The notes beneath the pieces are model-generated. The model worked only from the letters and a program-made list of their open reading frames with translations, made no database searches and was not told the origin of the DNA. A DNA stretch of 64,000 bases from Clitopilus passeckerianus. Its lineage: Eukaryota; Basidiomycota; Agaricomycetes; Agaricales; Entolomataceae. Shown here one piece after another: positions 12,690 to 25,441 of this stretch (positions are counted from its first letter, which is position 1; every line of letters begins with the position of its first letter). Made by a program: the position numbers and the translations under genes. Where the stretch lies: assembly GCA_944990035.1 (NCBI GenBank), contig CALYLX010000159.1:496001-560000 (forward strand), written 5' to 3'.

Positions 12690-13128
12690 GGCGTATTGTG
12701 CCGAGCTAGAGCTACGAAAGCCTGGGTTTCAGTGAATTGAAGAATTGAAGCCAAATGAAACCTTGTTTGCGCAACTCTTTGAAAGTAGTTTACGAATGGC
12801 CCGGTTTTCCGACTTCGGAACAGTGATCAAATGATCCGGGATCGCCCATAAAGGAAAAGGATCTCCCAGGATCTGGTATTAAATGGTGCCGTGTCGTGTC
12901 AACTGTCATTGGGAGCATACGAACTCCTCATGTCAAATCTACCTTAAAGCAGTTGCCACTTCTCGGAACATTCTTAGAATCCCAAATCAGATCCGGCGGG
13001 ATTTTCGTTAGGCGGATTCGTTCTGACGGTGTTTCTGAATCGCCACTAAGTATGAACCTATATTAATACTTTCGTCGGCTTACACGGACCCCAGAGCTCT
13101 CCTTACTTGATCGCTCTGGACAACCGTC
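12690..13128. other. Intergenic region between P450 copies 3 and 4
   Basis: About 440 nt holding the 3' end of copy 3 and the promoter of copy 4. AT-rich stretches such as CTATATTAATACTTTCG near 13059 lie about 65 nt before the next ATG and could be a core promoter. No ORF or repeat of note was seen. Confidence 0.5.
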
Positions 13129-15277
13129 ATGCAAGACTTGATTTCTCTCAGAAATGTTATACTCTGCGGTGTATCTGCAGTAACTCTAGGAAAACTAGTG
13201 TCTTGGCATAGAAGAGTGAAAGATCTGCCACCTGGGCCACGGAAACTGCCTTTTATCGACAATTTGCTGAACATGCCCGACGGATTGGACTGGGTGAAAT
13301 TTGCAGAGATTGGCAAGGAGCACAGTAAGCTTGCGCCTGTGGTATATCTTGCTCGCATCTACTAAGCCTAGTTCCCTGTAGATTCGGACATCATCCATTT
13401 GAGCGCTCTGGGGCATTCCATTGTCGTGCTGAACACATTTGAAGCTGCCCGAGAATTACTTGATAACAGATCAGGAATCTATTCGAGTCGGTATGTGATT
13501 ATCTGCTCCTCTGCACAGTCCACGCGATGCCGATGCTCTATTCGCAGACCAAACTCAATCATGATGAATGAATTGTTCGTACAACAACGGCTTTGCTGCC
13601 TCCCATTCTGACATTGACAGATCCGGCATGGGTAACGTGTTGACCTTGGTACCATATGGAGATCGATTTCGAGCCTCCCGCCGAATGTTCATGAAACACT
13701 TTGGGTTTGGTAGCGCAAAGATCAGTCAACCTCGCGAAATCTTCTACACTCGCCGCTGTCTCCACCAACTTCTCGAAACGCCGGACGACTTCCTCCAGCA
13801 CATTCAACAGTGAGTCAACTCATGTTATCCATCCTTCTCTCGCTCTGACGGTGCCCTCGTTGAAAGTTTGGTCGGTTCACTCAGTTTGTCGATCACCTAC
13901 GGTCTCAAAGCGCGCCCAACCGACGATGACTATGTTGGATTGTCCTCTAAACTCATGTCCGCTATGAGTGACATCGCAGGTGCTGGAATGTTTATGGTCG
14001 ATGTCATCCCCAGCTTGAAATACCTACCGAAATGGTTTCCCGGCGCATACTTCCAGCAGGTAGCTGAAGATTGTTCACATCTTGTTTTCCGGGTTCGGGA
14101 GACCCTATTTCAGGTGGCTGAGGAGGTCATGGTACGCCCTTGATGAATTGTTGATACTTGATGTCTGAATAGCAGCTAGGAGACCTCCAATTTCACACCC
14201 TCCTTTGTCTCGGAACATCTTCGAGAACTGGATCCAGTGAAAGATGCCCAAGATATCGATATCCTAAAGGATCTCTCCATGACCGTATTCCTTGGTAGGC
14301 AACATGAATTGGTCTATTCCTTAGTTCTAATAAAAGCACTGTAGGTGCTGCTGATACAACGTGGTCTGCTTTGGGGACATTCATGTTAGCAATGGTTTGC
14401 TACCCGGACGTTCAGAAGAAGCTTCAGCAGGAGCTAGATGGAGTGCTTTCCGGAAAGCTCCCCGAACATAATGACATTGAACAACTGCCGTATCTTACTG
14501 CCGTCTTCATGGAAGTCTTGAGGTGTGTTCTTCCGACTTGTGGCACCTTTCTCTCCCTTAACTCAATCTGAATAGGTGGAAACCCATTGTGCCGATTGGT
14601 GTGTGACAGCCCTAATGATACAACAACGCGCTTACAAGAGAACCCAATAGGTATACCCCACGTTAATATCGCGGAAGACGTCTACAAAGGTTACGTGGTT
14701 CCCAAAGATTCTGTTGTGCTGGCAAACCAATGGTGCTTCAAACTCCCTTTTTCCCCTCCATTCTTGCTAAATATGACCCGCGCTAGGGCCATGTCGTATG
14801 ACCCAATCGCCTACCCAGAACCATCCGAATTTAGGCCCGAGCGATTCCTCAAAGGTGACAAACTCGATGAGGTGGTACGAAATCCAATTGACATTGCCTT
14901 CGGCTTTGGGCGGAGGTAATTACTGCTGGTGGTATTTGAAGCTAGAGAGAATGTTCATCTAACATCTGCATGCAGAACTTGCCCTGGGAGGCATATTGCA
15001 CAGTCCTCCTTTATGATTACAGCTGCCTCAATTCTCTCCACTTTTGATTTGCGCATGAAGAAAGATGAGAACGGAGAGCTTATACGGCCGGCACAGGACT
15101 ACCATTTATCATTGATCAGGTTCGACATTCATATGTATTGGACGAGTTCTGCCTTGCTAACCACCCTTGTTATGTAGTCACCCAAAGGATTTCCCATGTC
15201 TCATTGTCCCGCGTTCATCTGAGGCTAAAGAACTGATTTTCTCCTGGGCTGTTGCTGAGGGAGACAGCCCTCCCTAA
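13129..15277 (+). CDS. Cytochrome P450, tandem copy 4
   Basis: P450 of the same subgroup as copies 1-3. Starts MQDLISLRNVILCGV with an anchor, then DLPPGPRKLPFIDNLLN (PPGPR instead of PPGPP), YGDRFRASRRMFMKHFG, and LVGSLSLSITYGLKARPTDD. The I-helix is GAADTTWSALGTFMLAM, the K-helix VFMEVLR, followed by FRPERFLKGD, haem loop FGFGRR|TCPGRHIAQSSF and C-terminus AVAEGDSPP. No disruption was found. About a dozen exons separated by introns of roughly 50-70 nt. Substrate unknown. Confidence 0.9.
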
Positions 15278-15864
15278 AATATCATATATATTGGCTGTGC
15301 AAGTCTATGCAAGCTAGTTTAACCTACTATTAGTAGTCGCTTGATGAAAGAGAATCCATTTGATTCATTTCCTGCTAACCGGTTCCTTGTCATATCGTAC
15401 TATATGAGATTCGTTTTACCTTTTTGTTGCAAGCAAACACTGGATGAGTGGATAGAAAGACCTCGATGAGTCATCGAGCTCCCAGTGGTATGGCCTTCTG
15501 TGTGCCCAAGCACTCAAACAGACTCGGACGCTCTTCTGGAGCGTGATGGGCTAGCCGCATCCGAGAACCAACAGCCATTCCGATCGACGCAACGAACAAC
15601 CCTGCAGCGATCAGCCACAATCTTTGAGAACAGAAGCATGGCCCAACAATCTTGTACGCTATTTCCCAGAGTGGTGACTGAATTTGTCTGCTGCTCCTAT
15701 ATAGGAAGCATACTCCGTGATGAATCTATGACTGATCTATGACGAAACCCAATAAGATGTCAAGCCTGTTTTGGTCTCCGGCCAAGCTTCTGCGCTACAT
15801 ATAAGAACATGCACACCAGTTATTTCAACGTTGAACACAACTCGTCGAACCCGCGCTAAAAGCC
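15278..15864. promoter_or_regulatory. Promoter region of P450 copy 5, partly shared with copy 6
   Basis: About 590 nt between copies 4 and 5. The part from about 15560 to 15810 resembles the region upstream of copy 6 (about 18160-18455): both carry CCATTCCGATCG or a close variant, CACAATCTT.GAGAACA, a T.C.CTATTTCCCAGA block, and finally AAGCTTCTGC followed by a TATAAGAA box. The box here is at about 15797-15806, roughly 60 nt before the ATG. This indicates that the duplication that made copies 5 and 6 included the promoter. Confidence 0.6.
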
Positions 15865-17978
15865 ATGTCCTGGGCGACGACTGCAATTATTTACGGAGGC
15901 ATAGCATGGTTGGCTCTGAAGGTCTTATCTAGACGCCTCCCTGCCAAACGTCTTCCTCCCGGCCCGCCAAAGTTACCTTTCCTTGAAAATATACTGGACT
16001 TGAGGAATGGGTTGGATTGGGAGAACTTTGCCGAGTTGGGGAAACGATACAGTGAGTTGCCCTGCGTTTGGATTTCTAGTTTCAGCACGACTCGGCTAAT
16101 TATCGCCTGTGGCAGACTCTGAGATTATCCATTTGAGCGCATTAGGAAAATCTATCATTATTCTAAACTCGTATCGAACCGCTCAAGAATTGCTCGACCA
16201 AAGGTCCGGAATTTATTCGAGCAGGTATATATGTCATTTCTATCCTACCCAACCATACTGACTTCTTGTCGTCCTGCAGGCCAGTCTCCACCATGCTGCA
16301 TGATCTGTATGTCGGCTGGACATTTGCATGTGCACTCATTGACCAGCGGTTAGGTCAGGATGGACAACCCTCTTCTCGGTTTCCCCATACGGAGATTCCT
16401 GGCGAGCTGCGCGGCGAATGTTCACAAAGCATTTCCGCGGGGCAAATACAGCTCTGAACCAACCGCGCGAGATCTTCTATGTTCGCCGCTTTTTGACTCA
16501 GATCCTCTATAACCCAAACGATTTCCGAAAGCATATTCGACAGTAGGTCTCTATCAAGGTCTCCACATCTGTGCGAGATTCACTCGGTAATAAGAACTTC
16601 AGCTTTATAGGCTCCATCAGCATTTCCATGACTTACGGCCTCAAGGCACAGCTAGTAAACGACCCTTACATCGCATTGGCCGAGGAAACTGCCCAAGTCA
16701 ATAGCGATGCTGCCGTTGGCACGTACCTGGTGGACTTAATACCTGCATTGAAATATATGCCAACCTGGTTTCCCGGTGCAACCTTCCACAGGATTGCTGC
16801 GAAGAATAAGTATCTACTCACTACCGTTAGAAACACACTTTTTGAAGCAGCAAAGCATAATATGGTAATTGGCTGTCTTTGTACGTTATACCCGTCCGTT
16901 CTGACCTTACCCTGCTCGTGGCACTACAGGAAACTACTGAATACTCTCCATCTTTCATTTCCGATGCCCTACAAGATCTAGAATACTCGAAAGATGCAGA
17001 TGGGGAGTTAAATATGATGAAGGACGTAGCTGGTCAGGTGTACCTTGGTAACTACCAGGCCTGTCCTCTCAGTGTATAAGGAGCTCACACGCATTTCCTG
17101 AAGCCGCTGCTGACACGACTGTTGGCAGTCTCAGCACGTTCTTCCTTGCTATGGTCTCCCACCCCGAAGTTCAGAAGAGGGTCCAAGCAGAGTTGGATTC
17201 CGCTTTACAGGGAAGACTCCCCGTGCACGAGGATATAGACGCCTTGCCTTATCTTCATGCTGTGCTCATGGAGGTTCTTCGGTGAGCATCCTAAACCACA
17301 TGGCCACAAATAGAGGCCTAATATTTCATTATCACGCAGTTGGCAGGTAGCGGTTCCCATTGGTGAGTGTTCTTATCCTCTTTGCTTCTCGGTGCCACGA
17401 TCTCATCTGTATCGGTAGCTCCGCACCTCGTGATTATAGATGATGTCTATGAAGAATATCACATTCCAAAGGACTCAATTGTGATCCCAAACCAATGGGC
17501 AATGCTTACCGATCCCGAGGAGTATCCCGACCCTCTCCAGTTTAGGCCAGAGCGATTCTTGGAGGATGGCAAGCTTACCAACACCGTACGAAACCCTGCC
17601 GATGCCGCATTCGGATTCGGACGAAGGTAAGGTGGTTCGCAAACATTGGCTGCCCCATCAAGGAACTGACGAGTATTGCAGAGCCTGCCCTGGGCGTCAC
17701 ATTGCTTTGTCCACCCTCAAAATGACTATGGCCTCCGTCCTTTTGACCTTCGACATTCTGAAGAAGAGAGATGGAGCAGGCAAAGTTGCTGAGCCCACAA
17801 CAGAGTATAACTTCTCACTCGTGCGGTATGGCTGCTCTGTCTCTGCGGCCTGAAGCGAGCTCACTATAACGTTCATAGTCATCCAAAGGAAATATCTTGT
17901 GTAATTAGGCCACGGTCTTGCCAAGCGGAGGAGGTGATCACCGCTTGGGCTTGTGTCGAGGGGGAGAATCCACCGTGA
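15865..17978 (+). CDS. Cytochrome P450, tandem copy 5
   Basis: First member of the second subgroup (copies 5 and 6). Starts [20 protein letters not shown] (anchor), then [24 protein letters not shown]. The C-helix exon reads [19 protein letters not shown], and the conserved block is [14 protein letters not shown]-helix [18 protein letters not shown]-helix VLMEVLR, then [17 protein letters not shown], haem loop [17 protein letters not shown] and C-terminus CVEGENPP. It differs from copies 1-4 in the LDLRNG hinge, the WQVA segment after the K-helix, and IALST after the haem loop. No frame break was seen. Probably ER-bound monooxygenase; substrate unknown. Confidence 0.9.
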
Positions 17979-18519
17979 TTAGCGAAGATTGGGGGCTGGG
18001 TTAAAGATTTGCTACCTCTACGTTGTTTGAGTAGCCCTCCCGCTAATGTCTATTGATGACCGGTGAACGAAATGTGAAATGCTTGGATTGCAATTGGGTA
18101 ACCTAAAAAGAAGCGCCCCTAAGCGGTAGAACGGGCGCTCGGAAAAGTTGACCACCCGAGAACCGACAGCCATTATTCCGATCGGCGTGATGCAACAACC
18201 TGCACAGCGACCGCAAAGTACAAAGACACACAATCTTCGAGAACACATGCATAGTCCACGCTACCTCATACGTTATTTCCCAGAACATTTGACTTAGCAT
18301 CCACTGACTACGTCGACTCCTGCTAATACGCATCATGCAAACCCCGTGATGAATCAATTCAACGAAGCTCAACTCCGAGTTGGACCTACAACGGTTCCTG
18401 ATAATCTGTCAAACTCGTTTGGGCCTCCAGTTAAGCTTCTGCACTTCGTATAAGAAGATGCGGCCGCCAGTGCTCTCAACGCCGAACACAACCACGACAT
18501 CGAACTTGAACCTACCCGT
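17979..18519. promoter_or_regulatory. Promoter region of P450 copy 6
   Basis: About 540 nt. The part from about 18160 to 18455 is a diverged copy of the region upstream of P450 copy 5 and ends in AAGCTTCTGCACTTCG followed by TATAAGAA at about 18447-18456, some 65 nt before the ATG. No open frame looks coding. Confidence 0.55.
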
Positions 18520-20583
18520 ATGGCTACGTCCTGGTTAACAACTTCATTTGTTTACGGAGGGATAGCATGGTTCGCCTTCAAAGTCATAGCCAAACGCCTT
18601 GCAGCCAGACGTCTTCCTCCTGGCCCGCCAAAACTACCTCTCCTTGACAACGTGCTAGATTTGAGGAATGGGTTGGATTGGGAGAAGTTTGCCGAGTTTG
18701 GGAAACAGTATAGTGAGCTTCATACAGGTCATCGTTGGTCTTCGAGACTGAGCTAATGTCCACAATCAATAGAGTCCGATATCATCCACTTGAGTGCACT
18801 GGGAAACTCCATCGTCATTCTGAACTCGTATAAAGCCGCCCAAGAATTACTTGACCAAAGATCCGGAATATATTCCAGCAGAGCATACTCCACCATGCTG
18901 CACGACCTGTACGTCACTACGCGGTTACATGACTCAATTACTGCATCTACCTCAGCTCGGGATGGACAGCTTTCTTCTCGGTCGCCGCGTATGGAGACTT
19001 CTGGCGAGCTGCGCGACGAATGTTCACAAAACATTTCCGCCTAGCAAACACCGCTCTGAACCAGCCCCGAGAGATTTTCTACGTGCGGCGCTTTCTCTCT
19101 CAGCTCCTTGATGACCCAAATGACTTCAGAAAACATATCCGGCAGTAAGTTGTCATCTTTCATTGGAGTCGTTGTCTGATCCCGCCACCTAGCTTGATAG
19201 GATCTATCAGCATTTCCATGACTTACGGGCTCAAAGCACAACCAGTGGACGACCCATATATCGCACTAGCTGAGGAAACCGCTCAAGTCTGCAGCGACAC
19301 CGGTGTTGCCACATTCTTGGTTGACATTATGCCGGTCCTCAAGCACCTTCCTACATGGTTTCCGGGCATACAATTCCACAAGATTGCTGCTGAAAATAAG
19401 CGTCTGATCACGACCGTCGGAGAGACGCTTTTCGGGGCGGCCAAATCTAACATGGTGAGGAAGGTTTCTGTCCCTGCGTGTTTACCTGTTCTAACCCATT
19501 GTGAGTTATAGGAAACCTCGAACTTCTCGCCGTCCTTCCTCTCGGAGGTCCTTGGAGATCCGGAATACTCGGAAGAAAGAGCTGACGATTTGAGGATGAT
19601 GAAGGAGGTGGCTGGTCAGGTTTACCTAGGTAGCTGCTTACTTCCTTGTCCCCAGTTTGGTCGGGTACTCATTTGCTGTCTCTCCAAGCGGGAGCCGACA
19701 CGACTGTTGCTAGCCTTAGCACTTTTTTCCTGGCCATGGTCTGTCATCCAGAAGTTCAGATGAAACTTCAAGAAGAACTAGACTCCGCCTTGCAAGGCAA
19801 GCTTCCAATGCATCAGGACATCGATACCTTGCCTTACCTGCATGCTGTGCTCATGGAGGTGCTTCGGTGAGTATCTCATGCCCCTTCTCCTGGTCGCAAG
19901 TTGTCGGGTGGTGACCGATGTTTCTTTGTTACGCAGATGGCAGGTAGCGCTTCCCATAGGTGACTACTCCTATCGCCTTCTTCCTCCGAATGCACATGAT
20001 CTGACGGCTCTTGATAGCTTTGCCCCACCTTGTGATTATGGATGATGTCTATGAAGGATATCACATCCCCAAGGACTCGATTGTGATACCAAACCAATGG
20101 GCGATGCTTACGGATCCTGAGGCGTATCCGGATCCTCTGCAGTTCAAGCCAGATCGGTTCCTGAAAGATGGCCAGTTCAACGATACCGTACGGAGCCCTC
20201 TTGATGCCGCGTTTGGATTCGGACGAAGGTACGGTGGATCTCAAACATTGACTGCTCCGCCAGGACTGACGAGTATTGCAGAGCCTGTCCTGGGCGTCAC
20301 ATTGCTTTGTCCACACTCAAAATCACTATAGCCTCCGTGCTTTCGACTTTTGACATTCTCAAGAAGACGGATGCGGACGGCAAGGTTGTGGAGCCTACGC
20401 CAGAGTACAACTTCTCACTCATCCGGTATGGACTTTCAATCTTGGTGGCCTGACGGCGAGCTCACTCGGGCTGTAACTTTCAGGCATCCGAAGGAAATAC
20501 CATGCGCGATTAGGCCCCGGTCTCGTCGAGCAGAGCAATTAATCACTGCTTGGGCCAGTGTCGAAGGGGATAACCCACCGTGA
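18520..20583 (+). CDS. Cytochrome P450, tandem copy 6
   Basis: Closest relative of copy 5. Starts MATSWLTTSFVYGGIAWF (anchor), then [37 protein letters not shown], and [18 protein letters not shown]-helix [18 protein letters not shown]-helix VLMEVLR, then WQVALPI, FKPDRFLKDG (PDRF rather than PERF), haem loop [17 protein letters not shown] and C-terminus ASVEGDNPP ending at 20583. The reading frame is consistent through the exons. Substrate unknown. Confidence 0.9.
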
Positions 20584-20918
20584 TTGGAGAAGAGCTGAGG
20601 CTAGTTTATACATTTAGATTTCCTACCCCTACATTGTCTGCCCTTTGTCCGCCCAAAGACTGTATGTCAAGTGCGAAATGCTTAGATTGTGATTGGTTGA
20701 CCTAAAAAGGGAATATCTTCCCATCTGAATCCACTAACTCGCCTTGCCCAAATGGATGATACCTGCCACCAGCGTCGACAGCTCGGGTACTGCCAGTGGT
20801 ATGACAAGTTTGGAAGTCATTGCGGTACTGTGGCGGAAAGCTCATGGTCTTATAACGACGCTAGCCTTGATCCTTTGAGCTCTGGCCGTATTCTTCCCAT
20901 TGCCTTCAATTCACCAAC
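20584..20918. other. Intergenic region between P450 copies 6 and 7
   Basis: About 335 nt. It begins with the 3' flank of copy 6, which shares a GATTGGTTGACCTAAAAAG-like segment (near 20690) with the 3' flank of copy 5 (near 18090), again showing that flanks were duplicated. No gene seen. Confidence 0.45.
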
Positions 20919-23076
20919 ATGAACAACAGCTCGATCGTCGCATGCACGGCGGTCGCTTTGCTCGCTGCAAAACTGATAACATGGCACCGGAAAGTCAGGT
21001 CTCTACCTCCCGGACCACCGAAGCTGCCATTCATCGACAACTTGCACAACATACCTGCGGGTATGGACTGGCTGCAGTACGCGGAACTTGCAAAACGCTA
21101 CAGTGAGTTCATTTGTTCAGGCATTTTAAAATGTTCCGCTGAATGTAGTCATTGCTTAGATTCAGATGTCATTCACCTAAGTGCTTTGGGCAACTCGATC
21201 GTTGTTCTGAACTCGTTTGAGGCTGCGCAAGACCTGCTTGAACAAAAATCTGCAGTATACTCTGGCAGGTCCGTGTATTCACCTGTTGTCCAACGCGATC
21301 ATTTCTGACACCACAGCCCTCTTTCTAGGCCCTTTTCTACCATGATAAACGAATTGTGAGTTTATATCCAGCTTGTATACTACATCTCATGCTGATGTGC
21401 CCATTTGGTGGCAGATCCGGTTTCAATGATCTATTTGTGTTCTCGGACTACAATAGCTACTGGAAGGCGTCTCGCCGACTCTTTACCAAGCACTTCGGTG
21501 GTAACAAGGAAATTCATCAGCCTCGGGAATTGTTCTATGTCCGCAGGTTCTTGGGCCATTTATTGGATACCCCAGAAGATTTTCGACAACATATCCGACA
21601 GTAAGCTTCTTGTTATCTTACTCACCCATAGTAAAGCTTACACGCCGTAAATTACAGCCTTGTCGGATCTATCAGTATTTCCATGACCTACGGGTTGAAT
21701 GCTCAACCGTTCAATGATCCCTACATCGCCTTGGCTGAGAGGGTTGTAACTCAAGGAGTCGAGATATTCATGAGCATGCATCTAGTAGATGTCATACCCG
21801 CTTTGAAATATGTGCCAAGTTGGCTCCCTGGTGCATCCTTCAAGAGAGCTGCGCAGAACATGAGAAACCTCGTTGCTCGTGCTCGAGATACTCTTTTCGA
21901 GGAATCTAGACAACAGCTGGTGGGAAATTATGCTAGCTTCCCATTCTCATATCTAACGCGATTCCTCCTAGGAAAATTCTGTCGGGTTGCCTTCTTTCGT
22001 TTCTGAAGGCATCCAGGACTTAGACGAGTCCCAGGCCCCGGAGGGAGATTTGGACATCCTCAAGGATGTAGCCGCTCAGGTCTATCTGGGTTCGTCTCTC
22101 TCCCAAATCAAACCTTTAACAGTATGGCTGACCTGATGTTCTATGCACAGCTGCCGCGGATACGACAACGTCGGCACTCAGCACATTCGTCTTAGCAATG
22201 ATTTGCTACCCAGATGTCCAGAAGAACCTTCAGCGTGAGCTAGACGCTGCTCTGCTTGGGCGGCTTCCACAACATGAGGATCTTGTATCTCTACCATACC
22301 TCACAGCCGTTATTATGGAAGTCCTTCGGTAAGTAATCCATCTCGCGCCTTGGTCAATTTCTAAACCGTCTTCCATCTAGGTGGAAACCCGTGACTCCAA
22401 TAGGTATGTGGATGAAGGGTGTTTTACGACATTCAACACACCAGTGAAACAGGAAATCCACATCGGACGGCCGCGGACGATGTCTACCAGGGCTACTTCA
22501 TACCCAAGGATTCTATCATCCTTGCCAATCAATGGTACGTGGACAGTAGACTTTTAATTTGATTGCGTCCACTCACGACCACCGATACCCCAGGGCGATG
22601 TCAAACCACCCAGGAGATTATCCCGACTCCTCAACATTCAACCCTGAGAGATTCCTAAAGGATGGCAAGATTGATGAATCAGTCCGAAATCCCATTGATA
22701 TTGCCTTTGGGTTTGGTCGACGGTAGAGTGCTGGCTACCATACTGTGACTTAGCAAACTAACCTTGAGATTTTCTGTAGGAGGTGCCCCGGCCGCCATCT
22801 CGCACTGTCGACGATCACGATTGTGGCTGGCTCAGTTCTGTCCGTCTTTGATCTATCGAAGACGGTTGATAAACATGGAAACGCGGTGGAACCTTCGCTT
22901 GAGTATCATAAGACCCCGATGAGGTATGTATCATGATTTCTGGGAGTGCTGGTTCATAGGGCTCACGGATAAATAGCCATCCAAAGGAGTTCTGCTGCAA
23001 CATCCAGCCTCGATCCCACCATGCGGAAGAGCTCATTGTTGGATGGATTTCTACTGATGGCGATAATGTACCTTGA
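20919..23076 (+). CDS. Cytochrome P450, tandem copy 7
   Basis: Most diverged member of the array. Starts MNNSSIVACTAVALLAAKL (anchor), then [36 protein letters not shown], the C-helix region WKASRRLFTKHFGGNKE, and [18 protein letters not shown]-helix AAADTTTSALSTFVLAM, K-helix VIMEVLR, then WKPVTPI, FNPERFLKDG, haem loop FGFGRR|RCPGRHLALST and C-terminus STDGDNVP. It mixes hinge features of copies 1-4 with the IALST-like (LALST) haem flank of copies 5-6. Intact as far as can be read. It closes the array, and the next gene is on the opposite strand. Confidence 0.88.
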
Positions 23077-23172
23077 GAGGCTGATGCTACGAAAATCTGT
23101 CAAAAACTCGGTTGGTGGAAGCTCGTGTATTTAGAAACTAGGAAACAAGAAATGTATATCATATTTACAACT

Positions 23173-25060
23173 CTAAAGCCCTTCCAGTCGAGTCTCTGGT
23201 GCAACTGCCTTCAGCCGTGCTTTACCCGCCTCCGTTATACCTAAGCAGTTTGAAAAGTGTATCTCGCTTAAGGTGCCTACGAATGAATGTGACTGGATGA
23301 ATCGCTCCAGGTCCAACAGCAGCACTGTCTTTGTTGCCCTTTCCTGCCACTCAAGGCGTCCCAAATCTTTGTCTAAACCGTACCATACCTCTGATTCTTC
23401 CCAGAACGTCCATCTATCAAATCTGAGATGGCGAAGGGATGCAAAGTATGGATTTGCTCGCAGAACTTGAGCGTACGATTCTGGTAGTGTCGGTGCTGGA
23501 TAGGTCACGGCCCCATCGAGTTTTGTGCCATCCCAAAGTCGTATGCCCATGCCACTCCGCAACATCGGCCAGGGAAAGACATGCACAAGGTCCTCATGAT
23601 TGAACCGTACGGTGACGTCTGTCAGCTGGGGAAGTTGGCCAAACGCCTTCCATACTTGCTTGCTCGAATATCGCAAATGATAATGAAGGTTGTGCAAATT
23701 TTGGAGAGGAAGGTGCTGAGCCAGATTTTCAGCGATGTCGAGTGGAAAGAACATAGGAAGGTCAAGGCATATTTGTGGGTGCCTGTCTGAGGGTGATATT
23801 TTGGTCGCCGACTGCGTGCTGCTCGTGTGGAGTGACACTCGCATTCGATGTTCCGCTGGGCTCCGATCCAACACGAGAGTGTAAACGGAAGTTGTGAGCC
23901 ATAAGCTAGTTCTACGCAACATGTTGATGGTGGAGGTTCGGCGTACGGGTGAGGTATCCTGATCTGACCACCTGATCCTGACCGTTGACGATCCCGGAAA
24001 AGATAGCAGCTCGAGAAACATGGTACAGGGAAGAGATAGATCGGTAATAGAAAGGTCGCTGAGTTCCGGTAGCTCGAAAGGGGGTACCAACGGTAAAAAT
24101 GATCGTTCAGTAGGTCTTGCGTGGCAGGTGAAAACGTTGACAAGGTGAAGCTTTGTGAGTTTCTGAAGGGCCCGAATTGAAGTGGTAATCTCGCTACACG
24201 TAGGGGATAGAGAATGGAGAAGACAACGAGGGGGCATCTCAACAACGAGCGTGGTTATCTGTGTCAATGGTTGTAGCGCGGCCAACGTTTTCGGTAGCTG
24301 CCATCCGCCAAGATAGATTTCATGCAGTTTTGGGCAATCACCGAGACTGATCTCACTATCAAAGATGGGCAGGCCTATAGGATCATAGTCCCTTAGTTGA
24401 CTAGGCTGGGACACCGATAACGATTCAAGTAGGGGGAAGTGACTCTTTAATGGGTGGAATGATGGTACCGCATCATGTGGGCCGTGCCATTGACTCCGAT
24501 AATTCCGCAGTTTCAAGGATTTCACCATGTGCACGTTTTGGCCGACAAGCCTGATTGCATTTTCGTTCAAGCATAGACCGCGTGTTCTGTCGAAACGAGT
24601 GACGGCCATATCCACCCTCAGTGGGCGGGTCCTTGCACGCTTGATCATCTCTGCTGCACAGGGCGGATAAGCGAAGTACGGGCGACTCCATATTTCTGGG
24701 TGATTTAAGGCTGCGTCTCTCCAGAACCTGCAGACATGTGTGACGGAATACCATCTAATATGTGGTGGGTTGCATTCAGCAGCCTCCTGTGCGAGGATAT
24801 TGAAGATGTGCGCCCAAAGTTCTGATGGAAGCTTAGGTGTCAAGCTCAAGGTATTTAGGCGAGCCTTCTGGGTCAATATTTCCTGCTCGATCTGAGCTAT
24901 TGAGTTGTGCCAGGACTGTGCTTGTGCATCAAAAGCTTCGTATGCACTTTGCCCCAAGGATGGGCTGCTGGATGCTGATATGCCTCCTGTATCAATTTCT
25001 GGTAAGCAGCCAAGTAAACTCGATTCAGTTGAGACTACCTTGTCGTCTTTTTCTACCCAT
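23173..25060 (-). CDS. F-box domain protein with leucine-rich-type C-terminus
   Basis: About 617 aa. The F-box-like domain near residues 60-110 reads LPSELWAHIFNILAQEA..., followed by WYSVTHVCRFWRDAALNHPEIWSRP, the pattern of Agaricomycete F-box proteins. F-box proteins usually act as substrate adaptors of SCF ubiquitin ligases. The rest has irregular leucine-rich strands. The main exon has no ATG near its 5' end; a good model uses the ATG at 25060 (MGRKRRQ) and an intron of about 40 nt (GTAGTC...CCAG) that restores the frame before EIDTGGIS. The paralogues at 38.3-40.1 kb and 40.4-42.2 kb also have a tiny first exon, which supports this. It ends only 97 nt from the end of P450 copy 7. Confidence 0.8.
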
Positions 25061-25441
25061 GTTGTCGCCAGATTGGAGTGTTAGGCCTTGATTGCTTCTC
25101 GAATTTCAGAGTCACGGGTTGACTAAAGTGGCCAAATTCGGCATGAGCCGGTGACTTTGGAAGCAAACAAACAAACAACTCCTCCTTGAGGTTCGGCGCC
25201 TAATGCCGTGATTACTCCCTGAATTCTATGGTGGCCAGTCGTCGTCTACGAAAATCTCGCCTTACACGAAATCAAGCTCCTTCCTTGCGTTTGACCGTGA
25301 CTTAATGTCATGATCGCCTTTTCTAAGAGTAGGCTTGAATTGCGTTGCGTTGATCGCAGTTCTATATTACAGTTAGCACTGAACGTCTTCTCAGCACAGA
25401 CCGTCCCTCCCACCTTCGACGGCAACTTTCGAGAACAGGCT

